Origin: Paenibacillus sp. FSL H7-0737
Lineage (GTDB): Bacteria > Bacillota > Bacilli > Paenibacillales > Paenibacillaceae
Length of the DNA: 64,000 nucleotides
Assembly (NCBI RefSeq): GCF_000758545.1
Contig: NZ_CP009279.1
Coordinates: 3,596,001-3,660,000, forward strand
Direction: 5' to 3'
The notes beneath the pieces were generated by a model that worked only from the letters and a program-made list of their open reading frames with translations, had not been told where the DNA came from and ran no database searches. Each line of letters opens with the position of its first letter. Within the stretch, counting starts at the first letter, position 1. Below are positions 26,872 through 34,388 of the stretch, piece by piece. A program made the position numbers and the translations under genes.

Positions 26872-27339
26872 TTATCCATCTAGACTTTTGTCCGCATTTT
26901 TATTAGATCTTTTAATAATGAACCACTGAATCCATGTTATCCCAACGAAAAATATAACGGAACCCACAAGGGTGCTCATGATACTTTTAGCAATATCCAA
27001 TTCCCCGGCTTCTCTAAAATCAGATAGGAACATTAATGCAGCCCATACGAATGTACTAATTACTCCCCCAATTAAATTGATTTTCTTATACCGTCTTACA
27101 TCGCCTTCTTTACTCGGCAGCAGATATATTCCATTTTTGACGGAACGAACAGTTATATACAAACACCCTGCCATCACAATCACAAACGTATCTAACCAAT
27201 ACTTAATGTCCCATTGCAGAATAAACACTTTTACCAAAAGACTAACCATAAAGCCCACGAACACAATCATAAAACCATGCGTACTAAACTTCTGAATTTC
27301 GCTAATAATCCGCTCATCCTTAATCCTTGTCCTGCTCAC
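26872..27339 (-). CDS. Membrane protein with four predicted helices (DUF6773-like)
   Basis: Protein of 156 residues from GTG 27339: a basic cytoplasmic N terminus, two helices near residues 20-65, a cytosolic loop (LPSKEGDVRRYKKIN), and two more helices. I associate it with DUF6773-like membrane proteins, with moderate certainty. GGGAGGA ends six to seven bases before the GTG and the gene directly follows the XRE regulator by two bases, so they form a two-gene unit. A longer reading from 27402 lies inside the regulator gene and is rejected. Function unknown. Confidence 0.75.
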   Translation of the reverse strand: MSRTRIKDERIISEIQKFSTHGFMIVFVGFMVSLLVKVFILQWDIKYWLDTFVIVMAGCLYITVRSVKNGIYLLPSKEGDVRRYKKINLIGGVISTFVWAALMFLSDFREAGELDIAKSIMSTLVGSVIFFVGITWIQWFIIKRSNKNADKSLDG

Positions 27340-27341
27340 CC

Positions 27342-27545
27342 TTATTCCTCCCAAAAAATATCGTTTAAAGATCGATCCAATGCCTTGCAGATAGCTATGC
27401 ACAACTTAAGCGTTGGGTTATAGTTCCCGGCTTCAATCAGACCAATCGTCTGTCTTGTAACCCCTACAACTTCCGCTAACTGTTCTTGGGAAAGATCTTT
27501 TTGTATACGAGCCAGTTTCATCTTGATGTTCTTGTTCTCCCCCAC
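27342..27545 (-). CDS. XRE-family helix-turn-helix regulator (YozG/Cro-like)
   Basis: Small regulator of 67 residues consisting almost entirely of a lambda-repressor type HTH: LSQEQLAEVVGVTRQTIGLIEAG (recognition helix TRQTIGLIE). The start is GTG 27545 with AAGGAGGG six bases upstream. These regulators commonly control the membrane protein encoded next to them. Its target here is presumably this same operon, which is inferred. Confidence 0.88.
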   Translation of the reverse strand: MGENKNIKMKLARIQKDLSQEQLAEVVGVTRQTIGLIEAGNYNPTLKLCIAICKALDRSLNDIFWEE

Positions 27546-27683
27546 GCTTTTCCCTCCTTATTTAAATTCATCCACTTAACCAAATTGTAATCAATATCAT
27601 TCATTATGTACATTATATATTGCTATAAACATTTATCGCGATATTTCTATCAACCATACGACATTATGAGCTTAAACTTACAA

Positions 27684-27710
27684 CAAAAAAGCACCCCTTC
27701 GGATGCTTCG
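27684..27710 (-). terminator. Terminator of the nitroreductase gene
   Basis: Minus-strand stem AAGCATCC / GGGTGCTT (one mismatch pair) followed by UUUUUUG, 50 bases past the stop codon. Confidence 0.65.
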
Positions 27711-27760
27711 GATATATATTCTTTTAATATTCATTATTCAAATACCGTAAAACCTTCTGC

Positions 27761-28363
27761 TTATTCCACTACATCATTCTCTGGATAGCTATCAATGATC
27801 TTCAGCAGTTCAGAAGCATCAGTGCGTGGACGGCTGTCTGGCACAGTCTCCGGGTATCCGGCATGGATCATAGCTATGATCTTCTCTCCTGGCTTCACAC
27901 CAATTTTGTTACGGAATTCAGGATTATTGATATAAGGATCTGTCTTCCAAATCGTTCCCACACCTTGCTCCCAAGCTGCTAGCTGGAAGTTCTGCACAAG
28001 TGCTGACGCTGCTGCAAAATCCTCATCCCACTCTCTCTGCCGAGGATCCTCAGGCATCACCACAATTAACGTTAAAGGAATATTTGAGATATATTCTTTT
28101 CGCTTAGCAGCCACTTCAGGATCAGAAAAAGCACGTTTCACGAAAGCAAATGCCGCTTCAGCCAAGAACTTTGTACCATCACCTTGAAAAGCAATAAATC
28201 TCCACGGCTCACGCACCCCATGGTTCGGCGCCCATACAGCTACATTTAACAATTCCTCTAAGAGACCTTGTGGCAGTGGATCTTTTTTAAAAAGCTTAAT
28301 AGAGCGTCTTTCTCTTATTACTTCAGCTAAGCTATTCTTTTGAGTCGGTTGAGTTTGTGTCAT
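27761..28363 (-). CDS. Nitroreductase family protein, probably Fur-regulated
   Basis: FMN-dependent oxidoreductase of 200 residues. The N-terminal IRERRSIKLFKKDPLP segment and WAPNHGVREPWRFIAF match the flavin-binding region of nitroreductase-family enzymes, and IHAGYPE lies near the C terminus. It reduces a quinone, nitro compound or flavin-type substrate with NAD(P)H. I start it at ATG 28363, as GGGAGTGG ends just upstream; the in-frame GTG at 28372 lies within that ribosome site. A perfect Fur palindrome overlaps the promoter, so it is probably induced by iron limitation, like Fur-controlled YfhC of B. subtilis; an iron-reductase role is inferred. Confidence 0.85.
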   Translation of the reverse strand: MTQTQPTQKNSLAEVIRERRSIKLFKKDPLPQGLLEELLNVAVWAPNHGVREPWRFIAFQGDGTKFLAEAAFAFVKRAFSDPEVAAKRKEYISNIPLTLIVVMPEDPRQREWDEDFAAASALVQNFQLAAWEQGVGTIWKTDPYINNPEFRNKIGVKPGEKIIAMIHAGYPETVPDSRPRTDASELLKIIDSYPENDVVE

Positions 28364-28387
28364 GAGATCCACTCCCTATAGTAATAA

Positions 28388-28434
28388 TGATAATCATTAT
28401 CATTAATGATACAGTATCTATCTGCGATTTGCAA
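28388..28434 (-). promoter_or_regulatory. Promoter and Fur box upstream of the nitroreductase gene
   Basis: Fur box TGATAATCATTATCA (28388-28402) is a perfect 7-1-7 palindrome. The promoter on the minus strand is TTGCAA (28429-28434), 17 bases, TATCAT (28406-28411), so the Fur box lies directly downstream of the -10. Confidence 0.85.
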
Positions 28435-28445
28435 ATAATAGAAAC

Positions 28446-28476
28446 AAAAAACACCGTTCCCTAAGGAACGATGTTG
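28446..28476 (-). terminator. Terminator of the pst operon
   Basis: Minus-strand stem AACATCGTTCC / GGAACGGTGTT followed by UUUUUUG, about 10 bases after the pstB stop. Confidence 0.8.
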
Positions 28477-28483
28477 AAAGGCT

Positions 28484-29260
28484 TCAGCCGAAACGACCCA
28501 TGATATATTCTTGTGTCATTTGATTCTCTGGATTAGTAAAGACCTTATCCGTCTTATCGTATTCTATAAGGGATCCCAGATAGAAGTAAGCCGTATAATC
28601 AGAAATCCGTGCAGCTTGCTGCATGTTGTGTGTCACGATTACTATGCGTAGCTCTTCTTTTAACTCCTTGATGAGCTCCTCTACTTTACCAGTGGAAACC
28701 GGATCTAGTGCGGATGCTGGTTCGTCCAAGAGTAGAATTTGTGGGTTAACTGACAACGCTCTTGCAATACAAAGGCGCTGCTGTTGTCCACCGGACAAAG
28801 CTAATGCTGAATCTTTTAACCGGTCCTTCACTTCATCCCACAACGCTGCTTTACGAAGGCTGCTCTCTACAATCTCATCGAGTGCTTTTTTTCCTTTCAC
28901 CCCATGGTATTTCGGTCCAAAGGCGATGTTATCATAAATGGATTTATAGAACGGATTGGGTTTTTGCCAAACCATACCGATCTTCTGACGCAGTTTGATA
29001 ACGTCTGTGCCAGGAGCATTAATATCAACGCCATCAATCCAGATGCTTCCTTTGGTTGTTGATCCGGAGATTTCGTCATTCATACGGTTCAGTGAACGAA
29101 GAAAGGTTGATTTACCGCAGCCGGATGGGCCGATCAGTGCAGTAACCGTATTTTCAGCAAAAGGAAGACTAATCCCCTTAACTGCCTCATATGTTCCATA
29201 AAAAATACTCAGGTCCTCGGTTTGAAAAGATTCACGCACTGCTGTTGCCGACGTTCCCAT
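28484..29260 (-). CDS. pstB: Phosphate ABC transporter ATP-binding protein
   Basis: ATPase of the high-affinity phosphate importer, 258 residues. Walker [10 protein letters not shown] (residues about 41-50), Q-loop at MVWQKPNPF, signature LSGGQQQR, Walker [13 protein letters not shown] and switch His in VTHNMQQA are all intact. The N-terminal [19 protein letters not shown] and the length match PstB. AGGAGGAG precedes the ATG. Last gene of pstSCAB on the minus strand, 39 bases after pstA. Confidence 0.97.
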   Translation of the reverse strand: MGTSATAVRESFQTEDLSIFYGTYEAVKGISLPFAENTVTALIGPSGCGKSTFLRSLNRMNDEISGSTTKGSIWIDGVDINAPGTDVIKLRQKIGMVWQKPNPFYKSIYDNIAFGPKYHGVKGKKALDEIVESSLRKAALWDEVKDRLKDSALALSGGQQQRLCIARALSVNPQILLLDEPASALDPVSTGKVEELIKELKEELRIVIVTHNMQQAARISDYTAYFYLGSLIEYDKTDKVFTNPENQMTQEYIMGRFG

Positions 29261-29299
29261 CGATTACTCCTCCTACATCTCTACTTTAGTTTTTAGGAA

Positions 29300-30196
29300 T
29301 TAGTTCATTCTTTTTGAAGCTGTAAGCTTACGATAAATAAATCTACCGAAATAACGTGCTGCCAAGTTGAAGATCAACACCATAATAACAAGTACTGCTG
29401 AAGCTCCCGCAGCAATTTGCGCGGCATCAGGAGCAAGGCCTTCACTATTTACCTTCCAGATATGAACAGCCAGTGTTTCAGCTGGTCGGAAAGGATTCAG
29501 TGGTGAGTTCGGACTAAGTGGATTCCAGTTAGTGAAATCTAGTCTTGGGCTACTCATTCCTGCAGTGAACATCAACGCGGCTGCTTCCCCAAAGACACGG
29601 CCAGCAGACAAAATAGTACCCGTAATAATCGTTGGTAATGCTACTGGGAACAACACGGAGGTTACGATTTTCCACTTGGACAATCCTAGTGCAAAACCAG
29701 CCTCTTTTTGTTGCTTCGGAACACTACGGAAAGCTTGCTCAGTAATCCGAACCATCAGCGGTAGATTAAAGACCGTCAATGCCAGTGCTCCAGAGATTAA
29801 GGAAAAGCCAAGATTAAAATAGTTAACAATCAGCAATAGACCAAACAAGCCGACTACGATTGAAGGGAACGAAGATAATACCTCAACAATTAAGCGAATA
29901 AAGCCGGTGATTTTTCCTGGACGAGCATATTCAGCCATATAAATACCGGCACCCAGTCCTAGAGGTACTGTAATTATTAGCGTGAGTACCAAAAGGAATA
30001 AGGAGTTGAATAGCTGAGGGCCAATCCCTCCACCTGCTCGAATTTTTTGCGGTGCAGAGAATAGAAAATCCCAACTAATGTGACTAAGACCTCGAAAGAG
30101 GATATATCCTAATAGACCAACCAGAATAGCTACGATGAGCAATGCGAAAAACACAATAAGGCTTGTGGCAATTTTATTTACGGTTCTTGGCTTCAA
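29300..30196 (-). CDS. pstA: Phosphate ABC transporter permease PstA
   Basis: Membrane permease of 298 residues with about six helices and the ABC_membrane loop containing KQQKEAGFALGLSKWKIVTSVLFPVALP, the EAA-like region that contacts PstB. The start is TTG 30196, supported by AAAGGAG nine bases upstream and a TTGA overlap with the pstC stop. It forms the channel with PstC. Confidence 0.95.
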   Translation of the reverse strand: MKPRTVNKIATSLIVFFALLIVAILVGLLGYILFRGLSHISWDFLFSAPQKIRAGGGIGPQLFNSLFLLVLTLIITVPLGLGAGIYMAEYARPGKITGFIRLIVEVLSSFPSIVVGLFGLLLIVNYFNLGFSLISGALALTVFNLPLMVRITEQAFRSVPKQQKEAGFALGLSKWKIVTSVLFPVALPTIITGTILSAGRVFGEAAALMFTAGMSSPRLDFTNWNPLSPNSPLNPFRPAETLAVHIWKVNSEGLAPDAAQIAAGASAVLVIMVLIFNLAARYFGRFIYRKLTASKRMN

Positions 30197-31089
30197 ATTT
30201 TATTTCTCCTTTCAAGCAGTCTCACAAAGAAGACAAATACAAAGGTCATCAGCATAAGAACCAGTGCCATACTCCACAGAGCATTATTGTGTGCAGAGCC
30301 CATGGTTGTGTTCCCCATTCCAAGCGTGATTACACTCGTCAGGGTAGAAGCTGATTCAAAGAGTGATTTTGGTACGAATGGCGCATTCCCGATGACCATC
30401 TGTACAGCAAGGGCTTCACCGAATGCACGTGCCATCCCCAGTACAATACCAGTCATAATAGCAGGAAACGTTGTCGGAATAATCACTCGAGAGATCGTCT
30501 GCCACCGGGTGGCACCAAGCGCATAGGAGGATTCCTTTAAATTTTGCGGCAATGAAGCCAGCGCGTCTGCAGCCACGCTTGTAATCGTCGGAAGAATCAT
30601 GACCGAGAGCACAAGCGCGCCTGCAGCTACCCCGATGCCTTGACCAGGCAGGTTGTTGCGTAGAAACGGTACAATAACACTTAATCCGATGAAACCATAA
30701 ACAACTGAAGGGATACCTGCCAACAGCTCGATTACCGGCTGAAGCAATTTTTTGCCCCATCCTGGGACAATCTCAGTCATGAACAGCGCAGCGCAAAGGC
30801 TAAGTGGACTAGCAATCAATGCTGCAAGTAGAGTAACTAAGAAGGATCCAGTAATAAACGGAAAAGCACCAAAGGATGGCGTATCTGCTTCAGGTGACCA
30901 CTTTGTTCCGAATAGAAAATCAGTAACGCTAACATCACCGCTTGTGAAAGTTGAAATCCCTTTAGACGCCACAAAATATACCATCGATACAATGATTGTT
31001 ATCAATAGCAGTACACAGAAGGACATATATGTACGTCCCACAAAATCTTCAATATGATGTTTCTCGATGCGTGAGTTCTTTAGTTTCAC
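30193..31089 (-). CDS. pstC: Phosphate ABC transporter permease PstC
   Basis: Permease of 298 residues with six predicted helices. The EAA-like loop is LPQNLKESSYALGATRWQTISRVIIP. The start is GTG 31089 with AGGGAG nine bases upstream; a longer reading from 31149 would pass through the hairpin that follows pstS and has no ribosome site. Stop and pstA start overlap by four bases. Confidence 0.93.
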   Translation of the reverse strand: MKLKNSRIEKHHIEDFVGRTYMSFCVLLLITIIVSMVYFVASKGISTFTSGDVSVTDFLFGTKWSPEADTPSFGAFPFITGSFLVTLLAALIASPLSLCAALFMTEIVPGWGKKLLQPVIELLAGIPSVVYGFIGLSVIVPFLRNNLPGQGIGVAAGALVLSVMILPTITSVAADALASLPQNLKESSYALGATRWQTISRVIIPTTFPAIMTGIVLGMARAFGEALAVQMVIGNAPFVPKSLFESASTLTSVITLGMGNTTMGSAHNNALWSMALVLMLMTFVFVFFVRLLERRNKI

Positions 31090-31121
31090 CCTCAATTGCT
31101 CCCTCTTTCTAAAGTGAAAAG

Positions 31122-31143
31122 AGAGGCAGATGTATCCGCCTCT
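31122..31143 (-). terminator. Attenuating hairpin between pstS and pstC
   Basis: Minus-strand stem AGAGGCGGAT / ATCTGCCTCT with a small loop and a weak CUUUUC tract. It lies between pstS and pstC, where partial termination would give extra PstS, as in other pst operons. Confidence 0.55.
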
Positions 31144-31186
31144 AATCACTTGAGATTCTAATCCTTACAAATTACTTAGAAGTGAA

Positions 31187-32119
31187 TTACTTAGCTGTAA
31201 CATTTCCTGCGACGTCACGAGTAACTTGCATTTTTACTGCTGGAATGTATCCAAGCTCAACGACTTCACCTGTTTGTACTTCGTCTGTCAAGAAAAAGTC
31301 AAGGAATGCTTTTACTGTTTCATTTGGTTCGCCGTTTGTGTACATGTGCTCGTAAGCCCATACTGGATATTTACCAGAAATAACATTGTCTACAGATGCT
31401 TCTACACCATCAAGGCTAAGTGTTTTGATTGAATCGTCAAGGTATGAAAGAGCCAGATAACCGATAGCCCCTGGAGTTTCTCCGATCATTTTCTTAACAG
31501 TACCGGAGGAATCTTCTTGAATCGATCCTGGGATATCTTCAGTTTTAGTTCCAAGTGCAAAGCTTTCAAAGGTTGCGCGAGTACCGGAGCTGCCTGGACG
31601 GTTGATGATTTGGATTTTTTGATCCGCTCCGCCAACTTCTTTAAAATTTGTAATTTTTCCTGTGAAAATATCGATAAGCTGTTGCTTAGTCAAGCTGTCC
31701 ACACCAGCATCCGGATGAGTTACTGCTGCGATCGCTACTACTGCTACTTGATGATCTACAAGAGCTGCTGCTTTTTCTGCATCTGCATCTTTTAGTTTTT
31801 CTTCTGCGAATACGTCAGAGTTACCGATATCTACTTGTTTCTCAGCTACTTGAGTAAGACCAGTACCACTACCGCCGCCTTGAACCTGAATGTCCACACC
31901 AGCATTTTTATCCATGAAATTCTCGGCTACCAGCTCAACCAATGGTTGTAGTGCTGTTGAACCTGAAGCTAGAATCGAACCACTTATTTTAGCGCCGCTA
32001 CCTTCATTTGTAGCTGCAGCGTTTCCTCCCGTGTTGTTTGCCCCACCATTACCGCAAGCTGAAAGTGCTAGTACGCTTGTTAAAGCCAAAGTCATAACCC
32101 AAGATTTTTTGAATTGCAT
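31187..32119 (-). CDS. pstS: Phosphate-binding lipoprotein PstS
   Basis: Solute-binding lipoprotein of 310 residues. Signal peptide MQFKKSWVMTLALTSVLALS with lipobox SAC (Cys about 23), then a Gly/Asn linker. The phosphate-contacting loops are visible as GSTALQPL, GSGTGL and NRPGSSGTRATFE, which hold the anion by serine and arginine residues. Start ATG 32119 has TTAGGAGGAG upstream; longer in-frame starts have no ribosome site. Expression is normally PhoP-dependent; I could not find a clear 11-base-period Pho box, and the leader holds a repeat instead. Confidence 0.95.
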   Translation of the reverse strand: MQFKKSWVMTLALTSVLALSACGNGGANNTGGNAAATNEGSGAKISGSILASGSTALQPLVELVAENFMDKNAGVDIQVQGGGSGTGLTQVAEKQVDIGNSDVFAEEKLKDADAEKAAALVDHQVAVVAIAAVTHPDAGVDSLTKQQLIDIFTGKITNFKEVGGADQKIQIINRPGSSGTRATFESFALGTKTEDIPGSIQEDSSGTVKKMIGETPGAIGYLALSYLDDSIKTLSLDGVEASVDNVISGKYPVWAYEHMYTNGEPNETVKAFLDFFLTDEVQTGEVVELGYIPAVKMQVTRDVAGNVTAK

Positions 32120-32202
32120 TGTTTTGTCTCCTCCTAAATGTTTTGTTAGCACGGCTTCCTCATACAGTTCATACGGAACTGGCTTGGAAAGCTTTAACAT
32201 GG

Positions 32203-32294
32203 TGTTGTGGAGCTTTGGCCCCCATATGCTTGTTTACTGTAAAAGTGCATTGTACGCATATGTTATTGTTGTTGTCCGGAGCTTCTTGGCCCCT
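32203..32294 (-). repeat. Direct repeat in the pstS leader, with interior inverted repeat
   Basis: The minus-strand leader carries GGGGCCAAGAAGCTCCGGAC (minus sense of 32270-32294) and again GGGGGCCAAAGCTCC (32203-32223), about 70 bases apart, each followed by ACAACA. CATATGC (32223-32229) and GCATATG (32256-32262) lie between and can pair. It may be a partial tandem duplication or a regulatory RNA element. Confidence 0.6.
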
Positions 32295-32372
32295 CTGACT
32301 CTTCTTATTCTAGAGCTCGTTCGTTAGAGAAACTTCTTAACTTTGTAAAGCCAACGATAAAAATACCAATAG

Positions 32373-32405
32373 AATCTATATATATGTATAGATTTAATCT
32401 ATAAT
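32373..32405 (+). promoter_or_regulatory. Palindromic operator and -10 element of the LysR gene
   Basis: AATCTATA (32373-32380), six bases, TATAGATT (32387-32394) forms a perfect 8-bp inverted repeat; a third AATCTATA is at 32396-32403, fused to a -10 hexamer TATAAT (32400-32405). The layout fits autoregulation by the LysR protein. The promoter has no clear -35, consistent with dependence on the bound regulator. Confidence 0.6.
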
Positions 32406-32451
32406 GGAGATATAATTTGTTATCCAACTTAGCATTGTACGGAGGAAAATC

Positions 32452-33336
32452 ATGAATATTATGAAGTTAAAGATCGTTATCCTACTTGAAAAATATAAGA
32501 AAGTAACCGATGTAGCTGCTGAATTAGGCCTTAAACAACCCACAGTATCTTTTCATATGAAGAATCTAGAGAATGAATTTGGAACGCCTTTATTCCAATA
32601 TCGAAGTGGAAGAGTACTGCTCACAGATGCGGGTCGAGCCCTTTATCAATATGCGCTCAAGATTGTCTCACTTACAGCCGAAGCTGAACGTACTGTTAAA
32701 CAGTTTTCTTCCCCTTCACAAGGTACTTTAAAGTTGGAAGCAAGTTATATACCTGCAACTTATATTTTACCTAAAGCGCTAATCCAATTCATGAAACAAT
32801 ATCCTGGGATTAATAATTCAATGACGATCCAAAGTGATACTTTGTTAAAGGAACGACTCCGAAGCCGAGAAATTCAAATGGCTATTTTACACACTTCTGA
32901 TTGGCATGATGAATCCTTTAACTTTCAGCTGGTTGTCCGCGACGAGCCTGTGCTCATTTTTGCCCCTAGTCACCCTTTTGCAACTATAGAGAAGTTAACA
33001 CCAGAACAGATCGCGCTTGAGCCTTGGATTCAGTATGAGGGTGGTTCTTGTTTACGGGGATTTGCGGATCAATGGGCAGAAATAAATCATATTCGCTTGT
33101 GGAACCGATCCGAGTTGAATTCACCTGAAACTCTAAAGATGTTAGTTAGCGAGGGAGATGGCGTAGGCATTTGTTCTAGAGTTAGTATTGAAGCAGAACT
33201 TGCGTTAGGTCGTCTTTGTTATGCTCCTCTACCGGGAGTTTTGCCTGAGAGCGGTGGTTTTGTACTGGCTTGGCGAAAAGATCATATATTAACGCCATTG
33301 CAGCAATCTTTTGCCGATATATTAAACAACGTATAG
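32452..33336 (+). CDS. LysR family transcriptional regulator
   Basis: Regulator of 294 residues. N-terminal winged helix-turn-helix with VTDVAAELGLKQPTVSFHMKNLENEFGTPLF and the LTDAGRALY linker, then a LysR substrate-binding domain from about residue 90 to the end. ATG has ACGGAGGAAAAT upstream. It is divergent from pstS and shares a 332-base region containing a palindromic operator; whether it controls pst, itself, or both is unknown. The inducer cannot be predicted. Confidence 0.88.
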   Translation: MNIMKLKIVILLEKYKKVTDVAAELGLKQPTVSFHMKNLENEFGTPLFQYRSGRVLLTDAGRALYQYALKIVSLTAEAERTVKQFSSPSQGTLKLEASYIPATYILPKALIQFMKQYPGINNSMTIQSDTLLKERLRSREIQMAILHTSDWHDESFNFQLVVRDEPVLIFAPSHPFATIEKLTPEQIALEPWIQYEGGSCLRGFADQWAEINHIRLWNRSELNSPETLKMLVSEGDGVGICSRVSIEAELALGRLCYAPLPGVLPESGGFVLAWRKDHILTPLQQSFADILNNV

Positions 33337-33356
33337 GTCCTTCTATTTTATAAAAG

Positions 33357-33390
33357 GGAGCGCCCAAAGCCAAAATGGTTTTGAGCGCTC
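33357..33390. terminator. Bidirectional terminator between convergent genes
   Basis: Stem GGGAGCGC / GCGCTC with an inner CCAAAGCC / GGTTTTG pair. On the minus strand it is followed by UUUUAUAAAA. It lies between the LysR gene and the membrane-anchored binding protein gene. Confidence 0.65.
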
Positions 33391-33398
33391 TTATTTGC

Positions 33399-34388
33399 TT
33401 ATTCTATAAAGGGAAACATTAGCTTTTCATTCTCACTTGTGTACATATTTTCCTTCGTAATGAATTCGGAGCCTGTATCCATAACAGGAGCTACTTTGTG
33501 ACCTGAAACGACTTCAAGTGCAGTTTTCACAGCCAAGTACCCCATAGTAAAAGGTTTTTGAATCACCGTTCCCAGCATCGTTTCGTTCTCCAGCAACTGA
33601 ACCTCACTACTGGAATTGTCGAAACCAACCAGCTTCACTTTTGATTTCAAGCCCATATCCATAATTGCCAGTCCCGCACCTAATGTAGAAGGCTCATTGA
33701 GACCAATGATTCCCTTTAGATGTGGCTGATTCTTTAGAAGATCAACAGTTAATTGATATGCTTTCTTCGAAGATCCGTTACTGTAAAGGGTATCCTGAAC
33801 AAGATTAACTCCATTCTGAGATAAAGCATCCCGAACACCTTTCTCCCTCTCGATAGCTGTAGCGGAGCCTGGTACAAAATTCATAATGGCGACTTGATCG
33901 TCGCTTTGAATATTTTCAATCAACTTCTGCGCTGCTTTACGGCCTGCTTCATAATTATCTGTGGCGATAAAACTATCCGATACACCGCCGTTCAGTCCCG
34001 AATCCACCGTAATAAGAGTGATACCAGCAGCCTTAATCTGCTCTGCAACCGGAACGAGACGATAATAGTCGGTAGCAGCCAATATAATGGCATCGGGCTT
34101 CTCCTCAATCGCCTGTTCCAGTAATTGAATCTGCTTATCCACATCTAGCTCGGTATCTGTTCCTACCGTATGGACATCTGCACCGAATTCCTTGGCAGCA
34201 GTCGCCACACCTTGTTTCATTACTTCCCAGAATTCAATACTGGTATCGATAGTCTTAGGAACATAGATAATGGTTCTGACTTTTGGATCAAGCTCATTCG
34301 TAAACATACGATATCCTACCCACCCGAGCGCTACAATGAAGATTACCAGTAGAGCAGACAAGCCTATTTTCGACCATAGTGAGCTCAT
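33399..34388 (-). CDS. Membrane-anchored ribose-type sugar-binding protein, probable co-sensor
   Basis: Periplasmic-binding-protein fold protein of 329 residues (Peripla_BP_4 type). It keeps an uncleaved N-terminal helix (about residues 7-30) and lacks a lipobox Cys, so it is membrane-anchored. The sugar-binding frame shows IIYVPKTIDTSIEFW at the first strand, TVDSGLN, NEPSTLGAG and VGFDNSSSE. Its ATG overlaps the stop of the sensor-kinase gene (ATGA). That position matches XylFII-type proteins that present ligand to a LytS/YesM-type kinase; a transport role is less likely because a lipoprotein with this role lies upstream. Confidence 0.85.
   Translation of the reverse strand: MSSLWSKIGLSALLVIFIVALGWVGYRMFTNELDPKVRTIIYVPKTIDTSIEFWEVMKQGVATAAKEFGADVHTVGTDTELDVDKQIQLLEQAIEEKPDAIILAATDYYRLVPVAEQIKAAGITLITVDSGLNGGVSDSFIATDNYEAGRKAAQKLIENIQSDDQVAIMNFVPGSATAIEREKGVRDALSQNGVNLVQDTLYSNGSSKKAYQLTVDLLKNQPHLKGIIGLNEPSTLGAGLAIMDMGLKSKVKLVGFDNSSSEVQLLENETMLGTVIQKPFTMGYLAVKTALEVVSGHKVAPVMDTGSEFITKENMYTSENEKLMFPFIE

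Noticed and set aside
26872..27402. Longer start (27402) of the DUF6773-like gene
   Set aside because: It would overlap the XRE regulator gene by 61 bases; GTG 27339 has an ideal ribosome site.
32120..32451. Pho box of pstS
   Set aside because: I looked for TTAACA-type repeats with 11-base period and found none with convincing spacing.
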